Positions 1 to 7,581 of a DNA stretch of 64,000 bases are shown one piece after another. A model generated the notes under the pieces. The model made no database searches. It had not been told where the DNA came from and saw nothing but the letters and a program-made list of their open reading frames with translations. The first letter of the stretch is position 1, and each line of letters begins with the position of its first letter. This DNA is from JAWXTK01 sp044433645 (GTDB lineage: Bacteria; Bacteroidota; Bacteroidia; Bacteroidales; Rikenellaceae). The DNA is taken from the NCBI GenBank assembly GCA_044433645.1, contig JAWXTK010000007.1, positions 1 to 64,000 of the forward strand. Direction: 5' to 3'. A program made the position numbers and the translations under genes.

Positions 1-115
<115 letters not shown>

Positions 116-287
116 AATTTCGTTTTGTTATTATATCTTGGCTATACTCAAAGGTATTTTGAATGTAACATTTTTAATAAAATGTTATAAAACTTTAGCT
201 GCTCAATTACTTCAAAGAACTTATTTCTTTATCTCTTGTCTTACTTTGTTTCCCGTATTGTTTGACCGTTGTCATTCAAAGGGAGTG

Positions 288-318
288 CAAAGGTAAGCAT
301 TATTTTTTAACTTCCAAA
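288..318 (-). promoter_or_regulatory. rRNA promoter P1 (Bacteroidota type)
   Basis: On the minus strand there is a TTTG -33 element (315-318) and, after exactly 19 bases, TACCTTTG (288-295), a perfect match to the phylum -7 consensus TAnnTTTG. It points into the 16S gene. A boxA-like GTTCTTTGAA follows at 212-221. A further TACCTTTG at 149-156 has no -33 partner and is not called. Confidence 0.85.
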
Positions 319-412
319 TTTTTTAGCGATTTTTTCTAAAAAATTTTTCATTTCAAAATCTTATCTAAAGAACTCGTTTCGATTATCAAACTGTTGTTAT
401 CAAATCGGAGTG

Positions 413-443
413 CAAAGGTAAGCAAAATTTTTGAACTTCCAAA
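413..443 (-). promoter_or_regulatory. rRNA promoter P2 (Bacteroidota type)
   Basis: This is a near-copy of P1: TTTG at 440-443, a 19-base spacer, and TACCTTTG at 413-420 on the minus strand. The 17 bases from the -7 box downstream match P1, so the two look like tandem duplicates. A boxA-like GTTCTTTA lies downstream at 366-373. Confidence 0.85.
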
Positions 444-549
444 TTTTTCGCAAAAAATTTTTAAAAAAATTTTAAAACTTAATTTTAAAGAACCTTGCAA
501 TCTTCAAAACCTTGGCCTCATATTAGCGCCTTATCTCTCAATTGCGATG

Positions 550-582
550 CAAATATACGGACAATTTTTTGATATCTCCAAA
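550..582 (-). promoter_or_regulatory. rRNA promoter P3 (Bacteroidota type)
   Basis: Minus strand TTTG at 579-582, 21-base spacer, then TATATTTG at 550-557. This is the most distal of three tandem promoters driving the 16S gene. A boxA-like GTTCTTTA follows at 486-493. The rest of 116-663 is AT-rich leader with no supported gene. Confidence 0.75.
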
Positions 583-663
583 TAAAAATGCAACAAAAAT
601 GAAATAAAAATTTTGGAATTTACCCACCTATCAGAGCACCAGCATTTTAGCTCTAAAACTTTT

Positions 664-1953
664 TTAGAAGGGATTGTAGACTACATCGCTCAAAGTCTCG
701 CATTTATCGTTTTCTCTACTTTGGCGACGAGTATCTTCATGCACTGCTTTTCTAAGCAAACGCCTATAATACGAGAAAACAATACTAGACAATAGTGCAA
801 TTACCCCTGAGAAAAAGATAGTAATGGGCAAAGAAGTTTTTTCACCCACCCAACCATAGAGCATTCCTCCTATGGGCGACATACCCATAAAGCACATAGT
901 AAAGAAGCTCATTACCCTACCTCGCTTATCATCTCGCACCACTGATTGCAGTAAAGTATTAGATGCCGCCATAGCGCCTATCATAGTAAACCCAAGTGGG
1001 CAGCAGAGAATACAGGCTAAAATTTTATTATCAGTAAACGAAAGCAGAGCAAAACACACACCCATAAGTATTCCTGAGAAAGAAATAAGGCGCGATAAGC
1101 CCAGAGCATTTTTGCGTGAGGCAAGATTTATAGCAGCGAAAAAAGCTCCCACGCCTATAGACGCTGTCACATAACCCAGTAATTTGCTATCTCCTCCAAG
1201 CACATCTTTGACCAAGGCAGGCAAAACGCTCATAAAAGGCATAACAAAAAAACTAATCACGGCCACATAACTCAGCACAGCGCGAATAGGAATATAACCG
1301 TAGGCATAGTTTGCGCCTTCCCTTAAAGATTTGAGTATGCTGTTTTTGGTGGGGATTTTCACAAAAGGTTTTAATCTCATAGCCAGCAGAGCTGCAATCA
1401 CGGCGATATAGCTAATAGCATTTATCAAAAAACAGTAGCCCTCGCCCACGGCTGAGATTAATATACCACCTAGCATGGGACCCACGAATCTAGTTCCGTT
1501 GATAGTAGCCGAGTTAAGCGCTATCGCATTTGTCATATATTCTCTGGGGACCATGGTAGCATAAAAGGCCTGGCGCGCTGGGGCATCCATGGCAGCGATG
1601 ATACCTGTAAAAAGGCTAAGCGCTAGAATATGCCATACCTGGATACTTCCCGAAAGAGTTAAGTAGGCCATAACAAAGGCCTGACTCATAAACAAAATTT
1701 GGGAAAGCAGGATGATTTTATATTTATTAAACCTATCACTGAGTACTCCAGCAAAGGGCGTAAGCACCAAATGAGGCAGTTGATTTAGCAAAGCCACCGT
1801 AGAAAGCAAGATAATAGAGCCCGTAAGTCTGTAAACCAACCAACTCATAGCAACGTATTGTATCCACGAACCACTAAGCGAGATGCACTGCCCTGAGAAA
1901 TATAGTGCGAAGTTACGCTCTTTTAGTGATAGGAAAATATCTTTAACTTTCAT
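664..1953 (-). CDS. MFS transporter, drug/siderophore-exporter type
   Basis: A 429-residue integral membrane protein of the major facilitator superfamily, probably an inner-membrane exporter driven by the proton gradient. About twelve hydrophobic segments run from residue 12 to about 405. The loop between helices 2 and 3 carries the MFS motif A-like GVLSDRFNKYK (near 69-79). Overall character (starts with KERNFALYFSGQCIS, then SWLVY) resembles the MFS_3/EntS-like exporters. The substrate cannot be told from sequence. It is followed by ispF upstream on the same strand with an 18-base gap, so the two may be cotranscribed. The charged C-terminal tail after residue 400 is cytoplasmic. Confidence 0.85.
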   Translation of the reverse strand: MKVKDIFLSLKERNFALYFSGQCISLSGSWIQYVAMSWLVYRLTGSIILLSTVALLNQLPHLVLTPFAGVLSDRFNKYKIILLSQILFMSQAFVMAYLTLSGSIQVWHILALSLFTGIIAAMDAPARQAFYATMVPREYMTNAIALNSATINGTRFVGPMLGGILISAVGEGYCFLINAISYIAVIAALLAMRLKPFVKIPTKNSILKSLREGANYAYGYIPIRAVLSYVAVISFFVMPFMSVLPALVKDVLGGDSKLLGYVTASIGVGAFFAAINLASRKNALGLSRLISFSGILMGVCFALLSFTDNKILACILCCPLGFTMIGAMAASNTLLQSVVRDDKRGRVMSFFTMCFMGMSPIGGMLYGWVGEKTSLPITIFFSGVIALLSSIVFSYYRRLLRKAVHEDTRRQSRENDKCETLSDVVYNPF

Positions 1954-1971
1954 CTTATATATATAGGTATA

Positions 1972-2451
1972 TTATTCTTTGAAAATTAACGCCACGGCCG
2001 TAACCTCTATGCCCTCTTGTCTGCCCACAAAACCTAGTCGTTCGGTAGTTGTGGCTTTCACTGACACTTCATCCAGGGAAAGGTTTAAATCCTCGGCCAA
2101 GGTTTCGCGCATTTTTATGATATAAGGAGCTAGTTTGGGTAGTTGCGCTGCTATGGTTATATCCACATTTGAGATTTTGTAACCTTCCTTAAAAAGCAAC
2201 TGAGTGCAAGCTCTTAATAAAACACGAGAGTCTATACCTTTGAACTCGGCACTAGTGTCAGGAAAGTGTTTGCCAATATCGCCCAGCGCAGCAGCTCCAA
2301 GCAAAGCATCGCAAAGAGCATGAATCGCAACATCACCATCTGAATGAGCAATGCATCCTTTGCCGTGAGGAATCTTCACTCCACACATAACCAAGGGAAG
2401 CCCCTCACCAAGGGCGTGAACATCATATCCGTGACCTACTCTAATTTTCAT
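1972..2451 (-). CDS. ispF: 2-C-methyl-D-erythritol 2,4-cyclodiphosphate synthase
   Basis: A 159-residue protein of normal length for IspF, which cyclises 4-diphosphocytidyl-methylerythritol 2-phosphate to the 2,4-cyclodiphosphate in the non-mevalonate isoprenoid pathway. The start GHGYDVHALGEG supplies the metal ligands Asp10 and His12. AHSDGDVAIHA gives the substrate loop and the third ligand His44. DIGKHFPDT and the C-terminal TTTERLGFVGR match the family. It forms cytoplasmic trimers in known members. It lies 18 bases upstream of the MFS gene, with no functional link evident. No strong TAnnTTTG box was found immediately upstream. Confidence 0.97.
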   Translation of the reverse strand: MKIRVGHGYDVHALGEGLPLVMCGVKIPHGKGCIAHSDGDVAIHALCDALLGAAALGDIGKHFPDTSAEFKGIDSRVLLRACTQLLFKEGYKISNVDITIAAQLPKLAPYIIKMRETLAEDLNLSLDEVSVKATTTERLGFVGRQEGIEVTAVALIFKE

Positions 2452-2506
2452 ATTGTAATTTTCATTTAGAAACCAAATTTTACAACAAAACTAATAAATA
2501 TTTTAG

Positions 2507-2514
2507 TATTTTTG
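2507..2514 (+). promoter_or_regulatory. promoter -7 element for pepD
   Basis: TATTTTTG matches TAnnTTTG and lies 70 bases before the pepD start codon. No clear TTTG -33 element is present at the expected spacing, so the call rests on the -7 box and position. Confidence 0.5.
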
Positions 2515-2584
2515 CAATAAATTTGTTAACTTAACTATACCTATATATATATAAGGTATAGCAAAAATACATAAACGACTAATT

Positions 2585-4036
2585 ATGAGTATATTAGATG
2601 ATTTAACGCCTCACTTGGTATGGAAATACTTTGAGCAAATAACCCAAGTGCCTCGCCCATCAAAAAACGAGGGCAAGATAATTAAGTATCTGGAGGATTT
2701 TGCCAAGAGCCATTCACTAGAATACAAAAAAGATAAAATAGGAAATATTGTAATTCTTAAACCCTCTAGCGAAGCCTACGCCGACAAACCTAGTGTGGTT
2801 ATTCAATCTCACATGGATATGGTGTGCGAGAAAAACAGCGATGTGAATTTCGATTTTCTAACCGACCCTATCAAGCTCTCGCTTGAAATAGAAGGCTGGG
2901 TTTCTGCCCAGGGTACAACACTTGGGGCAGATTGTGGTATAGGTATGGCCGCAGCACTAGCAGTTTTGGCGTGTAACAATATAGAACTTCCAGCCATAGA
3001 AGCACTTTTTACAGTTGACGAAGAGACAGGTTTAAGTGGTGCACTAGGTTTGGGCGAGGATATGTTAGAGTCAAAATACCTAATAAATGTAGATTCTGAG
3101 GACGAGGGTGAGATTTTCATTGGTTGTGCAGGTGGTATAGACACCATTGCAACTCTAGATTTTCTGCCTGAGGCTAGCGAAAAAGGACTTAGTTTTTTCA
3201 GAATAGACATCTCGGGACTTTGTGGAGGTCACTCGGGAGATGATATTGAGAAGGGCCGAGCTAACTCAAATAAGATTCTAGCCGAGCTACTTCACGATGC
3301 TTGCCGTTACGAATTAGTACTTTCACATATAGACGGAGGCAATCTTCGCAACGCCATACCACGTGAATCTTATGCGATTTGTGGTATTCCAGTTAAATAT
3401 AAGGAGTTGTTTTTACTAGATTTCGAGAAGCTTTCAACTGATATCATCAATGATTTCAGGTGCACAGAGCCTAATTTCAAGATTTCTATCAATGAAATGC
3501 CCCCCATAGAGACGATAATTCCGTCCAAGGTCACTAAGAATTTACTACGTGCGATTCTCGGAGTGCCAAACGGGGTTATTGCTATGAGTTTTGCGATGCC
3601 AGGGCTAGTGAAAACGTCGTCTAACCTTGCATCTATTAAAATCGTAAATAATAAAATCATTATTAGTTCGTCTCAACGCTCCTCAAATGAGACTTCAAAA
3701 TATTGTACAGCCACATCTATTGAGAGTGTGTTCTCGCTTGCAGGCTTTGAAGTTGCACATTCCGAAGGGTATCCAGGTTGGAGTCCTAACCCAGATTCTA
3801 AGTTGGTAAGGATAGCTGAGAGTAGCTATGAGAAGATTTTTGGTATTAAGCCTAGACTAAGGGCTATACATGCAGGTTTGGAGTGTGGATTATTTTTGGA
3901 GAAATACCCTAAGTTGGATATGGTATCGTTTGGGCCTACGATTAGGGATGTTCACTCGCCCTCGGAGAGATTAAATATCGCGTCGGTTGAGAAGTTTTGG
4001 AAGTTGTTGATAACAACTTTGCAGAGTGTGGGATAG
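2585..4036 (+). CDS. pepD: aminoacyl-histidine dipeptidase (M20 family)
   Basis: A 483-residue cytosolic dipeptidase of the M20C (PepD/carnosinase-like) type, cleaving Xaa-His and other dipeptides. The di-zinc site is intact: QSHMDMVCEK (His76, Asp78), ADCGIGMA (Asp116), and the catalytic DEETGLSGA (Glu146-Glu147). SGLCGGHSGDDI is the dimerisation/lid-domain motif typical of PepD, and the C-terminal HAGLECG and FGPTIRDVHSPSE complete the family signature. Length is standard. It is monocistronic, with structured sequence after its stop and a convergent operon beyond. Confidence 0.95.
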   Translation: MSILDDLTPHLVWKYFEQITQVPRPSKNEGKIIKYLEDFAKSHSLEYKKDKIGNIVILKPSSEAYADKPSVVIQSHMDMVCEKNSDVNFDFLTDPIKLSLEIEGWVSAQGTTLGADCGIGMAAALAVLACNNIELPAIEALFTVDEETGLSGALGLGEDMLESKYLINVDSEDEGEIFIGCAGGIDTIATLDFLPEASEKGLSFFRIDISGLCGGHSGDDIEKGRANSNKILAELLHDACRYELVLSHIDGGNLRNAIPRESYAICGIPVKYKELFLLDFEKLSTDIINDFRCTEPNFKISINEMPPIETIIPSKVTKNLLRAILGVPNGVIAMSFAMPGLVKTSSNLASIKIVNNKIIISSSQRSSNETSKYCTATSIESVFSLAGFEVAHSEGYPGWSPNPDSKLVRIAESSYEKIFGIKPRLRAIHAGLECGLFLEKYPKLDMVSFGPTIRDVHSPSERLNIASVEKFWKLLITTLQSVG

Positions 4037-4041
4037 AGCTT

Positions 4042-4127
4042 AGGGTCACAAGGGTCTAACCATTCTAACCCTTCCGACCCTAATCCCCTAAAATTCGGAG
4101 AGGGTGACTACTTTAAGTAGCACCCTC
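4042..4127. terminator. two stem-loops between convergent genes
   Basis: Two hairpins fill the space after pepD. The first is nested: AGGGTC (42-47 of the 4000s) pairs with GACCCT (4076-4081), and AAGGGT (4050-4055) pairs with ACCCTT (4068-4073). The second pairs GAGGGTG (4100-4106) with CACCCTC (4121-4127) around an inner CTACT/AGTAG stem. Neither is followed by a strong U-run, so termination on either strand is an inference from their place between convergent transcription units. Confidence 0.5.
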
Positions 4128-4165
4128 TGCTCACGCAAAAAAATATACTTTTAATAAAGTAGTAT

Positions 4166-5101
4166 TTATATCAAAGTCTCCTCAACTATATCAAACAAAT
4201 GTGCCCCTTCTAAAACCAAAGGCCTACCGTGATTGAAGAAAATCACACCATTCACGGGCGAGTAAATGCTCTCTCGTATGCTAGCATCATAAGGATCAAC
4301 TATCTCAGCTAATAAATCTCCAACATGCACACTCTCCTGAGCAAACTTAATTTTATGAAATAAACCCGAACATTTACTGCTGATAGTAACCAAATCTGCA
4401 TTTGAAATCAGCTGAGAATGATAACCAGGGCGAACCGAAGTAGTCACCAAACCTACATTTACCATAAATCTAAGCAAGGCATCCAGGGCATCATTTATAC
4501 ATCCGTCCTCAAGTTTATCGGTGTGACCCGTGTAAATCGAAAAGGCTTTAGTGCCCCAAATCTGCCAGTTATAATTTAGCAAAGTGGTATCATAAGGATT
4601 CACATCTTTTAAATAAACATAAGGCATCCCAAAATAATTTGCCTCAGTGTCTGACTGAAAACTCGTATTTAACATACGCGCATGGGGAATAAACTCACCA
4701 GGTATGTAATAACTCGCTAATTGAATACCATATTCATAATCTTTTACGCTCTCAAAAACTGCTGCGGCTATCCTCTGCGTGGTCTCACCCTTGTCATATC
4801 CTGGGAACATACGGTTGATATCCGTGTTGTCCATAGACCAAAATCTTTTGCCTATATTCATAGAAAAAGGATTAACAGAAGGAATAACTAAAATCTCAAA
4901 TCCTGGCACAAGCGAGCCACTTTGCTCCAAACGCGTCAAGGTTTTAATTAGCGAGGCACAGGTATATTGCTGTTGAATTTCGTCTCCACGTATAGCTCCC
5001 ACAACTGCCAAGGTGCGTTTGCCCTTGCCAAAACGGTAACCGTAAATTCTAAAATCGTCTCTATAAGGAGATGCTAGGCTATATAATAACTCTTTTTTCA
5101 T
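4166..5101 (-). CDS. degenerate M14-family (AstE/AspA-like) protein, probably non-catalytic
   Basis: A 311-residue paralogue of the gene just upstream, with the same succinylglutamate desuccinylase/aspartoacylase (M14) layout. The fold markers remain: GAIRGDE (35-41), DINRMFPG (94-101) and a C-terminal beta-rich domain ending in SPVNGVIFF. The catalytic apparatus does not. The HxxE zinc motif reads R38-G-D-E41. The third-ligand region, DIHSS in the neighbour, reads QLAS (127-130), with Ala where His should be. The catalytic Glu region, VVEMG in the neighbour, reads SIYTG, with Tyr190 in its place. It is the last gene of the ATP-grasp operon, 12 bases after its active paralogue. A role as partner or binding subunit of that enzyme is inferred. 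Confidence 0.85.
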   Translation of the reverse strand: MKKELLYSLASPYRDDFRIYGYRFGKGKRTLAVVGAIRGDEIQQQYTCASLIKTLTRLEQSGSLVPGFEILVIPSVNPFSMNIGKRFWSMDNTDINRMFPGYDKGETTQRIAAAVFESVKDYEYGIQLASYYIPGEFIPHARMLNTSFQSDTEANYFGMPYVYLKDVNPYDTTLLNYNWQIWGTKAFSIYTGHTDKLEDGCINDALDALLRFMVNVGLVTTSVRPGYHSQLISNADLVTISSKCSGLFHKIKFAQESVHVGDLLAEIVDPYDASIRESIYSPVNGVIFFNHGRPLVLEGAHLFDIVEETLI

Positions 5102-5113
5102 AGTGCTAAGTCT

Positions 5114-6040
5114 TTACAAATGGTGAATACGAGCTAAGAGCGACCCGTCATAAACCACCGGATAAGCCCTAAGAGTAAATAAATAACCCCTCACTGGCGA
5201 GAGAACATGATGCAGAATATCACCCGAAAGTGGGTCAACTATTTGTCCTATTTCTTCGCCTTTTTCTAATATATTATCTGTGTGCTGAGTAGTTAAGAAA
5301 ATCCCCGAAGCCTCAGCATTCATAAAACTCACGCTATCGCCCTGCGAAAGTATGCCCTCGCGAAGGTTACTGGTATCAACATCACCACTCCACATACCCA
5401 TATCTCTAAGCATATTAAGTATGCCCTCAACCAAATTATCGCCCAAAGAGTGATTTATCCTCATGCCAACACCCATCTCAACCACCAAACAAGGAGTCCC
5501 CGTAGAGTTAAGCGAGTGAGCAAGCGTAGCTTCCAAAACCGTAGCAGCCTCATGCACCCAAATAAAATCTATACCTAGCAGCCTTGCTTGAGGTACTAAA
5601 ACATCGGCAGCATCAACATTGATTCTCACCTGGGGCATCTCTCTTAAAAACACATTGCTAGAGTGAATATCTATCACCATATTAGCGCCTTTTAAATCTT
5701 CCAACACCTCATAGGCTACCCTCTCGGCCATAACACCACACTCATCACCTGGAAAAATACGGTTCATATCAAGGTCGAAACCAGGTATTCCTCGCATCAT
5801 AGTGTCTATGCCAAGTGGGTTTAGTGCTGGGTAAAGTTCTACTGTACCGTCTAATTTATCAAGATTTTCTTTAAGAATATTAGCAAGCTTAAAGCACACA
5901 TACTGCCCTTCAAGTTCATCCCCGTGAGTACCACTTACGATGCAGACTCTCTTTTGAGAAGTGCCCGACGAAATTGAATTTTTGCGTATAAGCAGTCGCT
6001 CGTCTAGGGGCATTGCAACTGAAACTACCTCTTTTATCAT
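5114..6040 (-). CDS. M14-family zinc hydrolase, succinylglutamate desuccinylase/aspartoacylase-like
   Basis: A 308-residue predicted zinc-dependent amide hydrolase. The zinc site is complete: GTHGDE gives His39 and Glu42, and VIDIHSS gives His126. The catalytic Glu188 is in CLVVEMG. DMNRIFPG (91-98) is the substrate-carboxylate-binding Arg motif of the AstE/AspA group. The C-terminal domain has the usual SPVRGYLF. Known relatives remove acyl groups from amino acids or trim terminal residues from peptides. Here the operon suggests a substrate made or handled by the ATP-grasp enzyme and transglutaminase. It lies 7 bases after the transglutaminase gene and 12 before its degenerate paralogue. The exact substrate is unknown. 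Confidence 0.9.
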   Translation of the reverse strand: MIKEVVSVAMPLDERLLIRKNSISSGTSQKRVCIVSGTHGDELEGQYVCFKLANILKENLDKLDGTVELYPALNPLGIDTMMRGIPGFDLDMNRIFPGDECGVMAERVAYEVLEDLKGANMVIDIHSSNVFLREMPQVRINVDAADVLVPQARLLGIDFIWVHEAATVLEATLAHSLNSTGTPCLVVEMGVGMRINHSLGDNLVEGILNMLRDMGMWSGDVDTSNLREGILSQGDSVSFMNAEASGIFLTTQHTDNILEKGEEIGQIVDPLSGDILHHVLSPVRGYLFTLRAYPVVYDGSLLARIHHL

Positions 6041-6047
6041 TTTTGGT

Positions 6048-6824
6048 TTATTTTATTTGTTCAACTTTCACCCTTACCTGGCTTTCTAGTATTGTGCTCA
6101 CACCACGTCTTATGCCTCTAACTACCGAACAATCGGCTGCATCGCGCCCGTGAGCAACTTTTATATAACCTGTAAGTATCAGTGTGTTATGCGTAGGGTC
6201 TATGCCATACCATTTCCCATCGCTGTGCACTTCCACCCACGAGTGAGTCTCGCCCTCACCTTCCACATAACCAACTACATAACGCGAGTAAATACCCTTT
6301 AATCTACACATACTCACAAGCAAATGCGAGTAATCTTGACACACACCCCCACAAAGCTCAAAAGCCTCTACTGCCGTAGTGTTAACATTAGTCACGCCAG
6401 GGGTATAGGTCATTTTTTCATAAATCATATTGGCTAAATCAAGAGCTGTTTCTAGTTCTGTCTTTTTAGCCAAACACTGCGCTGCAAACCAAGTAATATT
6501 ATTATCACTATGAGTTAAGCGAGTGGGCATTTTATACATAGCCTCGGGCTCGGAGTCATAAATCTCATATTCTCCCAAAGATATCACCCCCGAAGATGCC
6601 ACAACAAAAATATCGTGACTCTCACGCATAAGACCATAGTGTATTATGTTGCCAAAATTATCTCTACTTCTACGAAAGGCAACTCCCGTGAGCAGGTGTA
6701 ATTGTTGTTGTTCTATTTTTTGGAAAGGATATTCTCTAGGGGTGCACCTTATTAGAAATTGATAGTTACTCACCGTAGCATCATAACGCTCTATTGTCTG
6801 ATAACTATATCTATACCTAGCCAT
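6048..6824 (-). CDS. transglutaminase-like cysteine protease
   Basis: A 258-residue protein with an N-terminal beta-rich Bact_transglu_N-like region (about 1-95) and a transglutaminase-like catalytic core. The triad is intact: Cys162 in GGVCQDYSH, His194 in THSWVEV, and Asp209 in GIDPTHN. No signal peptide is visible, so action in the cytoplasm is likely. Proteins of this kind are regularly encoded beside circularly permuted ATP-grasp and alpha-E genes and are predicted to cleave or transfer peptide/amide bonds. It sits between the alpha-E gene (12-base gap) and the active M14 gene (7-base gap), in one operon. Confidence 0.92.
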   Translation of the reverse strand: MARYRYSYQTIERYDATVSNYQFLIRCTPREYPFQKIEQQQLHLLTGVAFRRSRDNFGNIIHYGLMRESHDIFVVASSGVISLGEYEIYDSEPEAMYKMPTRLTHSDNNITWFAAQCLAKKTELETALDLANMIYEKMTYTPGVTNVNTTAVEAFELCGGVCQDYSHLLVSMCRLKGIYSRYVVGYVEGEGETHSWVEVHSDGKWYGIDPTHNTLILTGYIKVAHGRDAADCSVVRGIRRGVSTILESQVRVKVEQIK

Positions 6825-6836
6825 AGCACCCTAAAG

Positions 6837-7538
6837 TTATACCACAATAAGATGATTAATATAACCTATAATAAGGTTACGATAACCCTCAGACTCTGGG
6901 TGATATTTATCCTCGCTAATTAGCTCATCTAGTTGCGAGAGCAAGTAAGTATCAACCTCAACACCAACATCTTCGATATAATCTTTAAGCGAAGCATACA
7001 CCTCAGATATACGATTAAATGGGTAATTAAAACGTATGTGAATATCTATATTTTCTAAAAAGCGACCAACTTTTATAAATTTGCGTATCTGCTCGTTAAA
7101 AACTCTCTCGTCAACCGAGCCAAAAAACGCTAGCATATAATCCGTGATAGGTTGAAGATTAGTTATATTTTTCTCACATTTCTCTGAGCACTCTTCTATC
7201 AGGGCCTTGCTAAGCTGAATGTAGGCCAAAGATTCGCTAGTAATCTCATGGCGCAAGATAATACCATTGTCGTTAGCCCCAGTAATGCTCGAAATAATAG
7301 AGCAAATATTACTACTATCATAGAGTTGATTTAGCTGAAATTCCTCGCTTAAGACATCTTTATCTGTGGTGTCAACACCGAGCATTTGGTAATACTCACC
7401 AAGATTTGCAATATCTTGGTCTATAACTCTGTCGTAATAACGGCGCAATAAATGCAAACTAAGATATACTCTCTCTGCGTATCTACCTAACCAAAACAAT
7501 CTATTTGCCTTCTCTGCTGTTATAACATTACAAACCAT
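6837..7538 (-). CDS. alpha-E domain protein (short form)
   Basis: A 233-residue, largely alpha-helical protein. The start, ANRLFWLGRYAERV (11-24), matches the alpha-E family signature (typically ..NLYWMGRYLERAE..). Repeated helical segments with Arg/Glu pairs follow. Alpha-E proteins have no known enzymatic activity. They occur almost exclusively next to circularly permuted ATP-grasp proteins, with which they are thought to form a functional unit. Typical members are near 310 residues, so this one seems to lack roughly 80, with no frameshift seen. The gap to the ATP-grasp gene is 43 bases. Confidence 0.8.
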   Translation of the reverse strand: MVCNVITAEKANRLFWLGRYAERVYLSLHLLRRYYDRVIDQDIANLGEYYQMLGVDTTDKDVLSEEFQLNQLYDSSNICSIISSITGANDNGIILRHEITSESLAYIQLSKALIEECSEKCEKNITNLQPITDYMLAFFGSVDERVFNEQIRKFIKVGRFLENIDIHIRFNYPFNRISEVYASLKDYIEDVGVEVDTYLLSQLDELISEDKYHPESEGYRNLIIGYINHLIVV

Positions 7539-7581
7539 AACTATCCCTGCGTTTTATATATTTATCTTATGTGATTTTTGT

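Noticed and set aside
149..156. Fourth rRNA promoter (TACCTTTG)
   Set aside because: It has no TTTG at -33 and would begin within about 30 bases of the mature 16S end; may be chance or a weak site.
394..585. 63-codon plus-strand frame upstream of 16S
   Set aside because: It lies on the opposite strand across two rRNA promoters, with low-complexity AT-rich composition.
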